From the NCBI GenBank assembly GCA_022013205.1, contig JAKLQT010000283.1:1-5928 (forward strand): 5,928 bases of DNA, given 5' to 3'. Made by a program: the position numbers and the translations under genes. The stretch's first letter is position 1; every line of letters starts with the position of its first letter. Positions 1 to 5,444 of this stretch are shown one piece after another. The DNA is from Candidatus Omnitrophota bacterium (GTDB lineage: Bacteria > Omnitrophota > Gorgyraeia > B26-G9). The notes under the pieces are model-generated. The model was not told where the DNA came from, did no database searches, and saw nothing but the letters and a program-made list of their open reading frames with translations.

Positions 1-166
1 ATTTTAAAGGCGCCCCTGGCCTTCGATAAGCACCCTGGGCAACACGCTCAAGATACCTCTTCCGGAGATAATAATCCACAAGTGCGGCATTTATGCCTTT
101 GCCCTTTAACCAAGCACGATCCACTACGATTCCATCTGGAACTTGTTCTATTCTTAATTTCTCCAT
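1..166 (-). CDS. AbiEi-type antitoxin/transcriptional regulator, N-terminal part (3' end beyond window)
   Basis: The minus-strand frame starts at ATG 166-164 and stays open for 55 codons to the window edge, so only the N-terminal domain is visible. The protein starts MEKLRIEQVPDG and continues through a helical stretch to LERVAQGAYRRPG (about residues 39-51). The pattern 'xWLxxxGI...L...Y...YLERVxxGAYRRPG' is typical of the N-terminal winged-helix domain of AbiEi-family antitoxins (type IV toxin-antitoxin, the AbiEi_3 N-terminal type). Such proteins neutralise an AbiEii nucleotidyltransferase toxin and repress their own promoter. An AGGATAGG stretch just upstream can serve as ribosome binding site. 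The gene has its own promoter and two palindromic sites upstream, which fits autorepression. The partner toxin, if present, would lie left of position 1. The family call rests on recalled sequence pattern and is fairly secure; function as an antitoxin is inferred. Confidence 0.72.
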   Translation of the reverse strand, partial: MEKLRIEQVPDGIVVDRAWLKGKGINAALVDYYLRKRYLERVAQGAYRRPGAPLK

Positions 167-196
167 TATCCTATCCTGGTTTATAAATCAATTAGA

Positions 197-217
197 AAAC
201 ATAGCCACACTATGTTT
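197..217. promoter_or_regulatory. palindromic operator 1 of the AbiEi-like gene
   Basis: A perfect 8-bp inverted repeat, AAACATAG and CTATGTTT with a CCACA spacer, overlaps the -10 box and the expected start of transcription. A further half-site AAACATA lies at 226-232. AbiEi proteins are known to bind inverted repeats in their own promoter, so this is the likely autorepression site. That this protein binds here is inference. Confidence 0.6.
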
Positions 218-243
218 ATAGCATAAAACATAAACTATTGCAA
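215..243 (-). promoter_or_regulatory. sigma70-type promoter of the AbiEi-like gene
   Basis: On the minus strand, TTGCAA (238-243) and TATAAA (215-220) are separated by exactly 17 bases, a good -35/-10 pair. Transcription would begin near 208, leaving about 40 bases before the ATG at 166. The -10 box overlaps the right arm of the palindrome at 197-217, so a protein bound there would block RNA polymerase. Confidence 0.6.
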
Positions 244-265
244 GGTTTAGCTTATCTTAATTTTC

Positions 266-280
266 CATAGCCAGACTATG
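266..280. promoter_or_regulatory. operator 2, near-copy of operator 1
   Basis: The site is CATAG-CCAGA-CTATG. The 20 bases at 266-285 match 200-219 at 19 of 20 positions. It lies just upstream of the -35 box, 66 bp from the first copy and in the same orientation. Two near-identical palindromes flanking the promoter point to a specific repressor that binds cooperatively. Confidence 0.55.
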
Positions 281-332
281 TTTATTCTTAATTTATTAAA
301 CCTCTCTAAAATTTTGTCTAAATTAAACTCTT

Positions 333-625
333 CTACAAAACCCAAGAAGCCCAAGAAGGTTGAATTTTTAAACTATCCCTTCCTGCTAATGCTTGAGCGA
401 TACGCTCATAATTTGAACGGTAACTCACCAGGAACAGGGTATTTCTCCGGGTAATTATACAGGCCGCGCGCGAGGCGGCGAATAGTACCAGAATCCGCTA
501 AACACTCTAAGGCTGTAGACACGGCCGTACGGCTTCCAGGATCAAAAAAATGATTTGGAGTAAAGACACCCCCTCTTCTTGCCATAGATTCTACTAATTA
601 CTTTATTATCAATGCATTGTGTCAT
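333..625 (-). pseudogene. DUF6088/AbiEi-type antitoxin, frameshifted and truncated
   Basis: Three reading frames together reconstruct the first half of a DUF6088-type antitoxin, the family usually encoded beside AbiEii nucleotidyltransferase toxins. Frame 1 starts at ATG 625-623, behind a good GAGGTGA ribosome site (631-637), and reads MTQCIDNKVISRIYGKKRG. A frameshift near 566-573 is needed to continue with VFTPNHFFDPGSRTAVSTAL and then TIRRLARGLYNYPEKYPVPGEL. A second shift near 416-424 leads to NYERIAQALAGRDSLKIQPS. After this the family pattern (normally PSGAYAANLLGL or similar) is lost, and a TAG at 335-333 follows. The family is normally about 200 residues; roughly 95 are recognisable. 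Two frameshifts plus loss of the 3' half make it a pseudogene rather than a sequencing slip. The promoter and operator remain intact. No toxin gene follows it. Confidence 0.8.
341..358. repeat. 9-bp tandem duplication at the broken 3' end of the antitoxin pseudogene
   Basis: CCCAAGAAG occurs twice in direct succession (341-349 and 350-358). It sits exactly where the reading frame stops matching the DUF6088 family, so it probably marks a local duplication during decay of the gene. Confidence 0.5.
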
Positions 626-642
626 ATTATTCACCTCATCTC

Positions 643-672
643 TGTCGCAAAAAGTATATAATTTTTGCGACA
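643..672. promoter_or_regulatory. perfect 11-bp inverted repeat spanning the -10 box (operator)
   Basis: TGTCGCAAAAA (643-653) and TTTTTGCGACA (662-672) are exact reverse complements separated by 8 bases. The -10 box lies within and beside the spacer. It has the geometry of a dimeric repressor site and would be the autoregulatory operator of the antitoxin. It differs completely in sequence from the operators at 197-280, so the two antitoxin loci had separate specificities. Confidence 0.65.
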
Positions 673-681
673 AAATGTCAG
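653..681 (-). promoter_or_regulatory. sigma70-type promoter of the DUF6088 pseudogene
   Basis: Minus-strand CTGACA (676-681) and TATACT (653-658) are 17 bases apart. Transcription would start near 646, about 20 bases before the ATG at 625 and just upstream of the GAGGTGA ribosome site. The whole expression signal is intact although the gene is broken. Confidence 0.65.
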
Positions 682-739
682 GCTATTTCTTCTTCATCCT
701 TTGAATCTAATCGTCAAAACTCTATATACTTATACTTCT

Positions 740-1879
740 CTAATCTTCTAAATCCTTAAAAGCATCGGAAATTGTGGTTTCATTAATATTAAAACGCTTG
801 CCTAGATCGGATTTAGATACCGAATGCAAATCTTTGCCTTCGGTTTTGAGCAAGGCCTCGATTAAAAGTAGGAATTTCAGGCGCAGGGTTAATTTGGCAT
901 CAGAGGATTGAATAATAGAACCAGAGGATATAGTAAAAGATTCACCTTGAATACCTACAAGAGTAATAGATGCGTCTTTAGCATGAAGGAATTTTACTTT
1001 TATAAGCTTATAACGATTCTGAAGCCTCTTTAAACTTCTAATTACCTGTCTCCTTAAGGCAGTATACTCCAAAGTATCCGGCAGGCCTAAACTTAAACCC
1101 ATGTCTTCCAGGTTTATGTAAAATTTATCCTCCCCCATCAATTGGCTGTGCGCGACAAGCAAGAAATATAGATCAAAGGCGCGATTATCCTTACTTGTAA
1201 CCATACGAGAGCAATATTTTTTATTTATCAAAAGCTCATTAGAGATAATTAGTTCCTTTGGTAACTCTTCCAAATAAGCCGGGGTATCGGTTATCTCGCT
1301 ATTTGACTTTATAAAGCTCAACACATTTTCAAGTCTTTTAAGTTTATCCTGAGCATGGCGGGGTGAATCGATAAGGGTATTAGACTCGAAATTTCTCCGC
1401 AAGGCAGAATTGGACCAATTTGTGCTGCCTACAACTACATATCGACTGTCTACAATTATTAGCTTATCGTGAAGCCTACGGCTTTTTGGTATAAGGTAAA
1501 TGGTGCATCCGGCATCTTTCAGCTCTTTAAAGACAGGGCTTTTGATAAAAGAATCTTCGTTTGTGCCATCATCGATAAAACGAGTATTAAGATACATTGT
1601 GACACTGACTCCCCTTCCTCTGGCTTCCAATAAGTCATTTAATAAAAGCCTTACCGGATTCTTATCGCCTGAGCCGGGGCTTATGCTATACATAGAAATG
1701 ACTATCGACTCTTTCGCATTATCAAGGAGTTGGATTAGGGCTTGTTCATATTTTCGATCAGATAAGTCGGTAACTGTCTCAACGGTAGTATGATCCGCCA
1801 AACAAAGGCGAGAAATACTAAAAGATATTATAAAAAGAAACACTAAAACTATAGAAAGCCTGTTCTTTTTTCGAATCAT
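740..1879 (-). CDS. exported single-HKD phospholipase D/nuclease-like protein with C-terminal winged-helix-like region
   Basis: Residues 1-28 (counted from the ATG) form a Sec signal peptide: MIRKK, a hydrophobic core at about 8-22, and a likely cut after CLA before Asp29. Residues 33-200 are a PLDc_2-type domain. The single HKD motif is His137-Asp-Lys139, then Asp144, Gly151-Ser152 and Asn154, followed by NxE-like NFESN. Family members with one HKD motif, such as Nuc, work as dimers and cut DNA or phosphodiesters; substrate here is unknown. From about 205 to the end the protein leaves the usual PLD fold. It has a helical, basic block (RRQVIRSLKRLQNRYKLI) followed by strands, and ends in a helix-turn-helix-like segment (DLGKRFNINETTISDAFKDL). 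These resemble winged-helix domains, which is odd for an exported protein. The ATG at 1879 shares one base with the hydrolase stop codon (TGATG); a GTG at 1882 would give one more residue. Translation is probably coupled. No terminator is seen after it. Confidence 0.82.
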   Translation of the reverse strand: MIRKKNRLSIVLVFLFIISFSISRLCLADHTTVETVTDLSDRKYEQALIQLLDNAKESIVISMYSISPGSGDKNPVRLLLNDLLEARGRGVSVTMYLNTRFIDDGTNEDSFIKSPVFKELKDAGCTIYLIPKSRRLHDKLIIVDSRYVVVGSTNWSNSALRRNFESNTLIDSPRHAQDKLKRLENVLSFIKSNSEITDTPAYLEELPKELIISNELLINKKYCSRMVTSKDNRAFDLYFLLVAHSQLMGEDKFYINLEDMGLSLGLPDTLEYTALRRQVIRSLKRLQNRYKLIKVKFLHAKDASITLVGIQGESFTISSGSIIQSSDAKLTLRLKFLLLIEALLKTEGKDLHSVSKSDLGKRFNINETTISDAFKDLED

Positions 1880-2640
1880 CACATATCACTTAATATTTTA
1901 GCGATTTTAGAAGCTGTTTGTTTATTTTGCCAGTATTTAACATGCGCGCTGATGGGGAAAAATCCAGTTCTTACGCTTGTATCCTGGACATCTATCTTTG
2001 GAAAAAATGGCTTGCAGCGCCTGGCTACGCCGTCCTCATGATCATAAAGATTATACCAGGACTTAATATTTGCGGGCAATGTTAAATCAGACTCCACATG
2101 CCCCATTGCGGAAATAAATATTGGTATTGGAGAACCTAAGGTAATGAAAGACAATACATTTGTATCACCAGATAACGAATGTTTTCTAAATCCAAACAAA
2201 TAATCAAAAGCAATTACACTGCCAAGTGAATGAGCAACAATGATTGTATCTTTTGTTTCCTTAGTAATAGCTTTAAAGCTTTTATCGATCTTCTCTAAAA
2301 TGCCCATTGCACCTGATGCTTTATCGCCTTTATCCTTGATGTAGTACATTATCTGCAAAGCCAAAGGATCGATCTTTTTAGAAGCCCAATTCCAAAATCC
2401 TTTTTTCTTACCATAAAGCTCATATTCTAAATTCAGGTAGCGGTTAGTCAAATCCGTAGTAACATCAGCCCAGAGAATTTCCTTTTGCACAAACTGAGCT
2501 TTTTTCTGCTCAATCTCATCCTCAGTAATACCTTTTTTCTTTAAAATCTTTCCGTATTGGCAAAGGATATTCTGAAACAGCCAATTGCTATAGCCTGTAG
2601 TTTGATAGTTAATACCATGTATAAAGATTACATTAATCAT
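1879..2640 (-). CDS. alpha/beta hydrolase (lipase/esterase-like), 253 aa
   Basis: The protein starts directly with the first core strand and oxyanion segment, MINVIFIHGIN (His8-Gly9). The nucleophile elbow is AHSLGS with Ser138, followed by a helix and a strand ending LGSPIP (168-173). The likely acid is Asp200 or Asp203 in LYDHEDGVA, and the likely base is His233 in SAHVKYW. Together these form a complete Ser-Asp-His triad, so the enzyme should be active, as an esterase, lipase or related acyl hydrolase; the substrate cannot be read from sequence. Residues 30-130 form a long, lysine-rich helical insert between the first strand and the elbow, probably a lid. There is no signal peptide or membrane segment, so it should be cytoplasmic. 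The ribosome site is weak (purine-rich AAAAGAGAT-like sequence next to the ATG). It overlaps the downstream PLD-like gene, which strongly suggests joint function. Confidence 0.85.
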   Translation of the reverse strand: MINVIFIHGINYQTTGYSNWLFQNILCQYGKILKKKGITEDEIEQKKAQFVQKEILWADVTTDLTNRYLNLEYELYGKKKGFWNWASKKIDPLALQIMYYIKDKGDKASGAMGILEKIDKSFKAITKETKDTIIVAHSLGSVIAFDYLFGFRKHSLSGDTNVLSFITLGSPIPIFISAMGHVESDLTLPANIKSWYNLYDHEDGVARRCKPFFPKIDVQDTSVRTGFFPISAHVKYWQNKQTASKIAKILSDM

Positions 2641-2672
2641 CTCTTTTTCTTTTGCGTCCTTCGTCTCTCATC

Positions 2673-2747
2673 TTAATGAACAAAGTGAATGGCCGTCTCT
2701 CGATTTTCTTTGCCGTGGATAAAAATTATACTTGCCATATTGGCCAT
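2673..2747 (-). other. 24-codon mini-ORF resembling the start of an alpha/beta hydrolase
   Basis: Between the zinc-ribbon gene and the hydrolase gene, an ATG at 2747-2745 opens a frame reading MANMASIIFIHGKENRETAI and ending at a TAA at 2675-2673. The segment SIIFIHG is the same strand plus His-Gly oxyanion motif that opens the neighbouring hydrolase (VIFIHG), but in a different frame. It may be the leftover start of a second or earlier hydrolase gene, or a leader peptide. It has no good ribosome site. With so few residues, chance resemblance is possible. Confidence 0.3.
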
Positions 2748-2757
2748 GTTGGATTGA

Positions 2758-2913
2758 TTATTTTTTAATCAGCTTGGCGCATTTAGGACATTGCGCCTGA
2801 TCATCAAAAAATAAACTACCCGATATTTCAGCTGAGCAATACGGACAGGCAATTACATCTGCACCCATCATGATATCATATTCTAAGAATTCATCAAACA
2901 AATCATCGTCCAT
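2758..2913 (-). CDS. small zinc-ribbon protein, 51 aa
   Basis: The ATG is at 2913-2911 and the TAA at 2760-2758. The N-terminus is very acidic (MDDDLFDEFLEYD). Two CPxC knuckles follow: Cys23-Pro-Tyr-Cys26 and Cys42-Pro-Lys-Cys45, 15 residues apart, then a basic tail (AKLIKK). This is a classic four-cysteine zinc ribbon of the short CPXCG-like kind. Such proteins bind one zinc ion and often act as adaptors contacting nucleic acid or protein; no specific role can be assigned. It is first in the minus-strand operon, about 63 bases downstream of the predicted start of transcription, and 117 bases before the hydrolase. The ribosome site (GGTG about 5 bases before ATG) is modest. The two well-spaced CPxC pairs make a chance ORF unlikely. 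Confidence 0.78.
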   Translation of the reverse strand: MDDDLFDEFLEYDIMMGADVIACPYCSAEISGSLFFDDQAQCPKCAKLIKK

Positions 2914-2982
2914 TCAACACCGGCTTTCCAAATTTTAGTTTGCTTATTTGCATGGTTTATTGAAAAGCTTAATCATTAATTA

Positions 2983-3011
2983 ATTATACCCGCCTAAGAT
3001 ATATTAGGCAA
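2983..3011 (-). promoter_or_regulatory. sigma70-type promoter of the zinc-ribbon/hydrolase/PLD operon
   Basis: Minus-strand TTGCCT (3006-3011) and a consensus TATAAT (2983-2988) have a 17-base spacer. Transcription would start near 2976. No other promoter as good is apparent before the hydrolase or PLD-like genes, so all three are probably read from here. Confidence 0.62.
2992..3009. promoter_or_regulatory. 18-bp palindrome in the promoter spacer, candidate operator
   Basis: GCCTAA (2992-2997) and TTAGGC (3004-3009) are exact reverse complements around GATATA. The palindrome fills the spacer and most of the -35 box of the operon promoter. A bound repressor would block transcription of the zinc-ribbon operon. 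No regulator gene is recognised nearby. Confidence 0.4.
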
Positions 3012-3154
3012 CATGGAAATAAAAACCCCCAACTCCTAGATAGAAAATACTTTTCCTTTGCTTATCAAACAGATAGGGGGAATTGTATTTGTCCTGATTA
3101 TTATTTCGCTAATTTAAAACAGCAGCTAAACAAAAAACTGAATTCCGGGTTTAC

Positions 3155-3183
3155 TTGACATGACTGATAGAAAAGCATAATAT
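3155..3183 (+). promoter_or_regulatory. sigma70-type promoter of hflKC
   Basis: A perfect TTGACA (3155-3160) is followed after 17 bases by TAATAT (3178-3183). Transcription would start near 3190, leaving a leader of about 23 bases with the ribosome site. It diverges from the operon promoter at 2983-3011, and the roughly 140 bases between them hold no gene. Confidence 0.72.
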
Positions 3184-3200
3184 ATACTTTGAACTAAAAA

Positions 3201-3208
3201 AAGGAGGT
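3201..3208 (+). promoter_or_regulatory. strong ribosome binding site of hflK
   Basis: AAGGAGGT lies 4 bases before the ATG at 3213, a near-perfect Shine-Dalgarno sequence that fixes this start. Confidence 0.8.
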
Positions 3209-3212
3209 ATCT

Positions 3213-4214
3213 ATGGATCTCAATAAATTTAACTCACCGGAAGAGCTGTTTAAAAAAATGGGTGATAATGCGAGTAAGGTGTATTTTAACAAAGGGATAA
3301 TCCCGATTATCGGGATTATCCTGGCATTAATCATCCTATCAGCAGGCATATACTCAACCGGGCCGGATGAAGTAGGCGTTATTCAGCGGTTTGGCAAATA
3401 TGTGCGGACAACCCAGCCGGGACTGCATCTTAAGCTGCCGGTAATTGAAACCCTAAACAATGTAAAGGTAAAGTATATTTTTAAAGAGGAGTTTGGTTTT
3501 CGGACTACTAAAGCGGGAATTAACACTCAGTACTCTACCAAAAATTATTTTGATGAGTCATTAATGCTTACCGGAGATCTTAATGTGCTGGAAGTTGAAT
3601 GGATCACGCAGTTCAAGGTTAAAGACCCGGTAAAGCTGTTATTTAATATCCGTAATCCGCAGAGGACAATCCGCAATATTTCTGAAGCCGTGATGCGCCT
3701 GGTAGTCGGTGATCACACGGTTAATGAAGTGCTGACAACCCGAAGAGTAGAAATAAACATGGAAGTTCAGGAGCGCCTGCAGAAAATTCTTGATTCTTAT
3801 GATGGTGGGATCCAGATCGTAACAGTTAAACTGCAGAATGTAAACCCGCCGAATCCGGTAAAACCCTCTTTTAACGAGGTAAATGAAGCCAAACAGGAAA
3901 AAGAAAAGGTTATTAACCAAGCTTGGGAAGCATATAATAAAATCATTCCCAAAGCCAGCGGCGAAGCAGCTAAAACAATCAGTGAAGCCGAAGGTTATGC
4001 TTTAAAAAGAATAAACAAAGCCAAAGGTGATGTCGCTAACTTTACCGCTGTCTGGGAAGCTTACAAAAATTCCAAAGAAGTTACCAGAAAAAGACTTTAT
4101 CTGGAAGCAATGAATGAGATTATGTCCCAGGCCGGCAGTAAATATATTGTAGACCCCAGCCAAAAGAATATTCTGCCGTTTCTTAATTTAAGTGATCAAG
4201 GAGGTGTACAATGA
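3213..4214 (+). CDS. hflK: HflK, SPFH/band-7 membrane protein, FtsH protease modulator subunit
   Basis: HflK and HflC form a large inner-membrane complex that encloses the FtsH protease and controls its access to membrane substrates. This 333-residue protein has a short polar N-terminus (1-26), one membrane helix (about 28-46) and then the SPFH domain starting with the family signature PDEVGVIQRFGKY (51-63) and TTQPGLHLKLP. The segment ESLMLTGDLNVLEVEW and the NPP loop (QNVNPPNPVKPSFNEV) are also typical of HflK. A charged Ala/Glu/Lys-rich coiled coil covers about 220-310. It is shorter than the E. coli protein (419 aa): the Gly-rich N-terminal segment and the long disordered tail are absent. 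It starts behind a strong ribosome site and overlaps hflC by ATGA, so the two subunits are co-translated. No ftsH gene is in the window. Naming it hflK rather than hflC rests on gene order, the N-terminal segment and the NPP loop. Confidence 0.93.
   Translation: MDLNKFNSPEELFKKMGDNASKVYFNKGIIPIIGIILALIILSAGIYSTGPDEVGVIQRFGKYVRTTQPGLHLKLPVIETLNNVKVKYIFKEEFGFRTTKAGINTQYSTKNYFDESLMLTGDLNVLEVEWITQFKVKDPVKLLFNIRNPQRTIRNISEAVMRLVVGDHTVNEVLTTRRVEINMEVQERLQKILDSYDGGIQIVTVKLQNVNPPNPVKPSFNEVNEAKQEKEKVINQAWEAYNKIIPKASGEAAKTISEAEGYALKRINKAKGDVANFTAVWEAYKNSKEVTRKRLYLEAMNEIMSQAGSKYIVDPSQKNILPFLNLSDQGGVQ
4198..4206 (+). promoter_or_regulatory. ribosome binding site of hflC inside the end of hflK
   Basis: AAGGAGGTG lies 4 bases before the hflC ATG at 4211, within the last codons of hflK. 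It lets hflC be initiated independently as well as by coupling. Confidence 0.75.
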
Positions 4215-5167
4215 AACAAGCCATAATTACTGTTATTGTTTTAGCTGCTATCATTATCCTCTTTGCGATAAGCGGCGTTTTTTATACAGTTAATGAAACC
4301 CAGCAGGTAGTGGTGACCCAGTTCGGACAGCCAATCGGGCAGCCGATAACTAAATCCGGGCTTAAGTTTAAGATCCCCTTTATCCAGCAAGTGAACTATT
4401 TTGAAAAAAGGATCTTAGAATGGGACGGCGAACCAAACCAGATCCCGACAAAAGACAAGAAATATATTCTGGTAGATACTACCGCGCGCTGGAAGATAAA
4501 AGACGCTTTAAGATTCCTCCAATCAGTGGGCAATGAAACCGGCGGACAGGCAAGGCTTGATGATATTCTTGATTCAGCCACCCGTGACGCGGTTACCAAT
4601 CAGAATCTGGTGGAAGCTGTGCGCAATTCCAATCGGATCATTGAAGAAAAAACTACTCCGGAAGAAGATAGCATGGGTGGAGTTGAAGAACTGGAAAAAA
4701 TAGAGCAAGGCCGGGAATTACTTACCCGGGCAATACTTGAAGAGGCATCTAAGATTGTCCCGCAATACGGCATTGAGCTGATTGACATCAGAATCAAACG
4801 AATAAACTATGTATCTGATGTTCAGGAAAAAGTATTTGAGCGGATGATTTCTGAAAGAAAACGCGCTGCCGAGCAATACCGTTCCGAAGGCCAGGGTAAA
4901 AAAGCGGAAATCGAAGGAAAAAGAGCCAAGGAACTGAATCAGATCGAATCTGACGCATACCGCGTAGCCGAAGAACTTAAAGGTAAAGCTGATGCTGAGG
5001 CAACCAATATATACGCGCAAGCCTATAATAAATCTCCGGAGTTTTACGCGTTCTTAAAAACCCTGGAAACATATAAAAACACAATTGATAAATCAACAAC
5101 TTTGATTCTGACCACAGACAGTGAGTATTTACAGTATCTGCAGCAGGCAGAAAAAAATCTCCAGTAA
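4211..5167 (+). CDS. hflC: HflC, SPFH/band-7 membrane protein, FtsH protease modulator subunit
   Basis: This 318-residue partner of HflK is close to the E. coli length (334). A membrane helix occupies about residues 4-24 with no soluble stretch before it, as usual for HflC. The SPFH domain begins at VNETQQVVVTQFGQP (27-41) and includes the WKIKD strand region. An acidic insert follows (EEKTTPEEDSMGGVEE), then ELIDIRIKRINY, which leads into a long Lys/Glu/Ala-rich coiled coil (about 215-265). The C-terminus (LKTLETYKNTIDKSTTLILTTDSEYLQYL) is the typical HflC end. Most of the protein after the membrane helix would lie on the periplasmic side. The start is set by the ATGA overlap with hflK and the ribosome site. 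A terminator follows 53 bases after the stop, so hflK-hflC form a closed two-gene unit. Confidence 0.93.
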   Translation: MKQAIITVIVLAAIIILFAISGVFYTVNETQQVVVTQFGQPIGQPITKSGLKFKIPFIQQVNYFEKRILEWDGEPNQIPTKDKKYILVDTTARWKIKDALRFLQSVGNETGGQARLDDILDSATRDAVTNQNLVEAVRNSNRIIEEKTTPEEDSMGGVEELEKIEQGRELLTRAILEEASKIVPQYGIELIDIRIKRINYVSDVQEKVFERMISERKRAAEQYRSEGQGKKAEIEGKRAKELNQIESDAYRVAEELKGKADAEATNIYAQAYNKSPEFYAFLKTLETYKNTIDKSTTLILTTDSEYLQYLQQAEKNLQ

Positions 5168-5220
5168 TATCTCCTTGCTTGAATTTAAACAGCAGGCAGA
5201 TTTTTATTAGGCTTACACAA

Positions 5221-5254
5221 AAAGACACCCCTCATGTTTTTGAGGGGTGTCTTT
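5221..5254 (+). terminator. intrinsic terminator after hflC, probably bidirectional
   Basis: AAAGACACCCCTCA (5221-5234) and TGAGGGGTGTCTTT (5241-5254) form a perfect 14-bp stem with a 6-base loop. On the plus strand it ends in CTTTGG, a weak T run. On the minus strand it ends in TTTTTGTGT, a better one. It can therefore stop both hflKC transcripts and minus-strand transcripts entering from the right. Confidence 0.85.
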
Positions 5255-5277
5255 GGTTATCAGGATTATTTAGCTCT

Positions 5278-5444
5278 TCAAAATAAGAAAAACAAAGGGC
5301 CACCCATTAACGGTTTAGTAACGATAGTTTGAAGCTTCTCAACAAGCGTATACCCCGGATGATAACAAAGCACACGGCAAGCCCTGTTATCTTTTACTTT
5401 CAATCCTTTTTTTGCGCAAAATTAAAAGCCCAAGAGCTAATGTC
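5278..5444 (-). pseudogene. AbiEii-type nucleotidyltransferase toxin fragment, frameshifted and truncated
   Basis: Two minus-strand frames together give a clear fragment of an AbiEii/AbiGii-family protein. The first reads DISSWAFNFAQKK (from about 5444). The second continues GLKVKDNRACRVLCYHPGYT and then LVEKLQTIVTK. The pattern DxSSWaxxFA...DNRA..V.CY.PGYTfVEKLQTI.TK is characteristic of the middle-to-C-terminal part of one AbiEii branch, where it normally leads on to an FxRHYYDVYCLL-like segment. The frame changes at a run of seven T on the plus strand (5407-5413). After VTK the family match ends and a TGA follows at 5280-5278. The nucleotidyltransferase core with its GS and catalytic Asp motifs is missing upstream, so no active toxin is possible. 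It may once have paired with a DUF6088-type antitoxin such as the remnant at 333-625. Family recognition is from memory of the pattern. Confidence 0.62.

Noticed and set aside
1500..1793. Plus-strand open frame of 97 codons
   Set aside because: It lies wholly inside the PLD-like gene on the opposite strand, has no family pattern, and is a shadow of that gene.
3021..3080. Possible minus-strand terminator (CCCCC 3026-3030, GGGGG 3076-3080, followed by TTTTTATTT on the minus strand)
   Set aside because: Arms of only five G-C pairs with a loop of about 45 bases; too weak without better pairing between them.
3639..3920. Minus-strand open frame opposite hflK
   Set aside because: Antisense shadow of a clearly conserved gene, with no recognisable domain.
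5141..5200. Direct repeat CAGCAGGCAGA at the end of hflC and 49 bases downstream
   Set aside because: Only 11 bp, partly coding, no associated structure; likely chance or a small local duplication.
4396..5228. Several minus-strand open frames of 65-100 codons opposite hflC
   Set aside because: They overlap each other and hflC and lack motifs; they are shadows.
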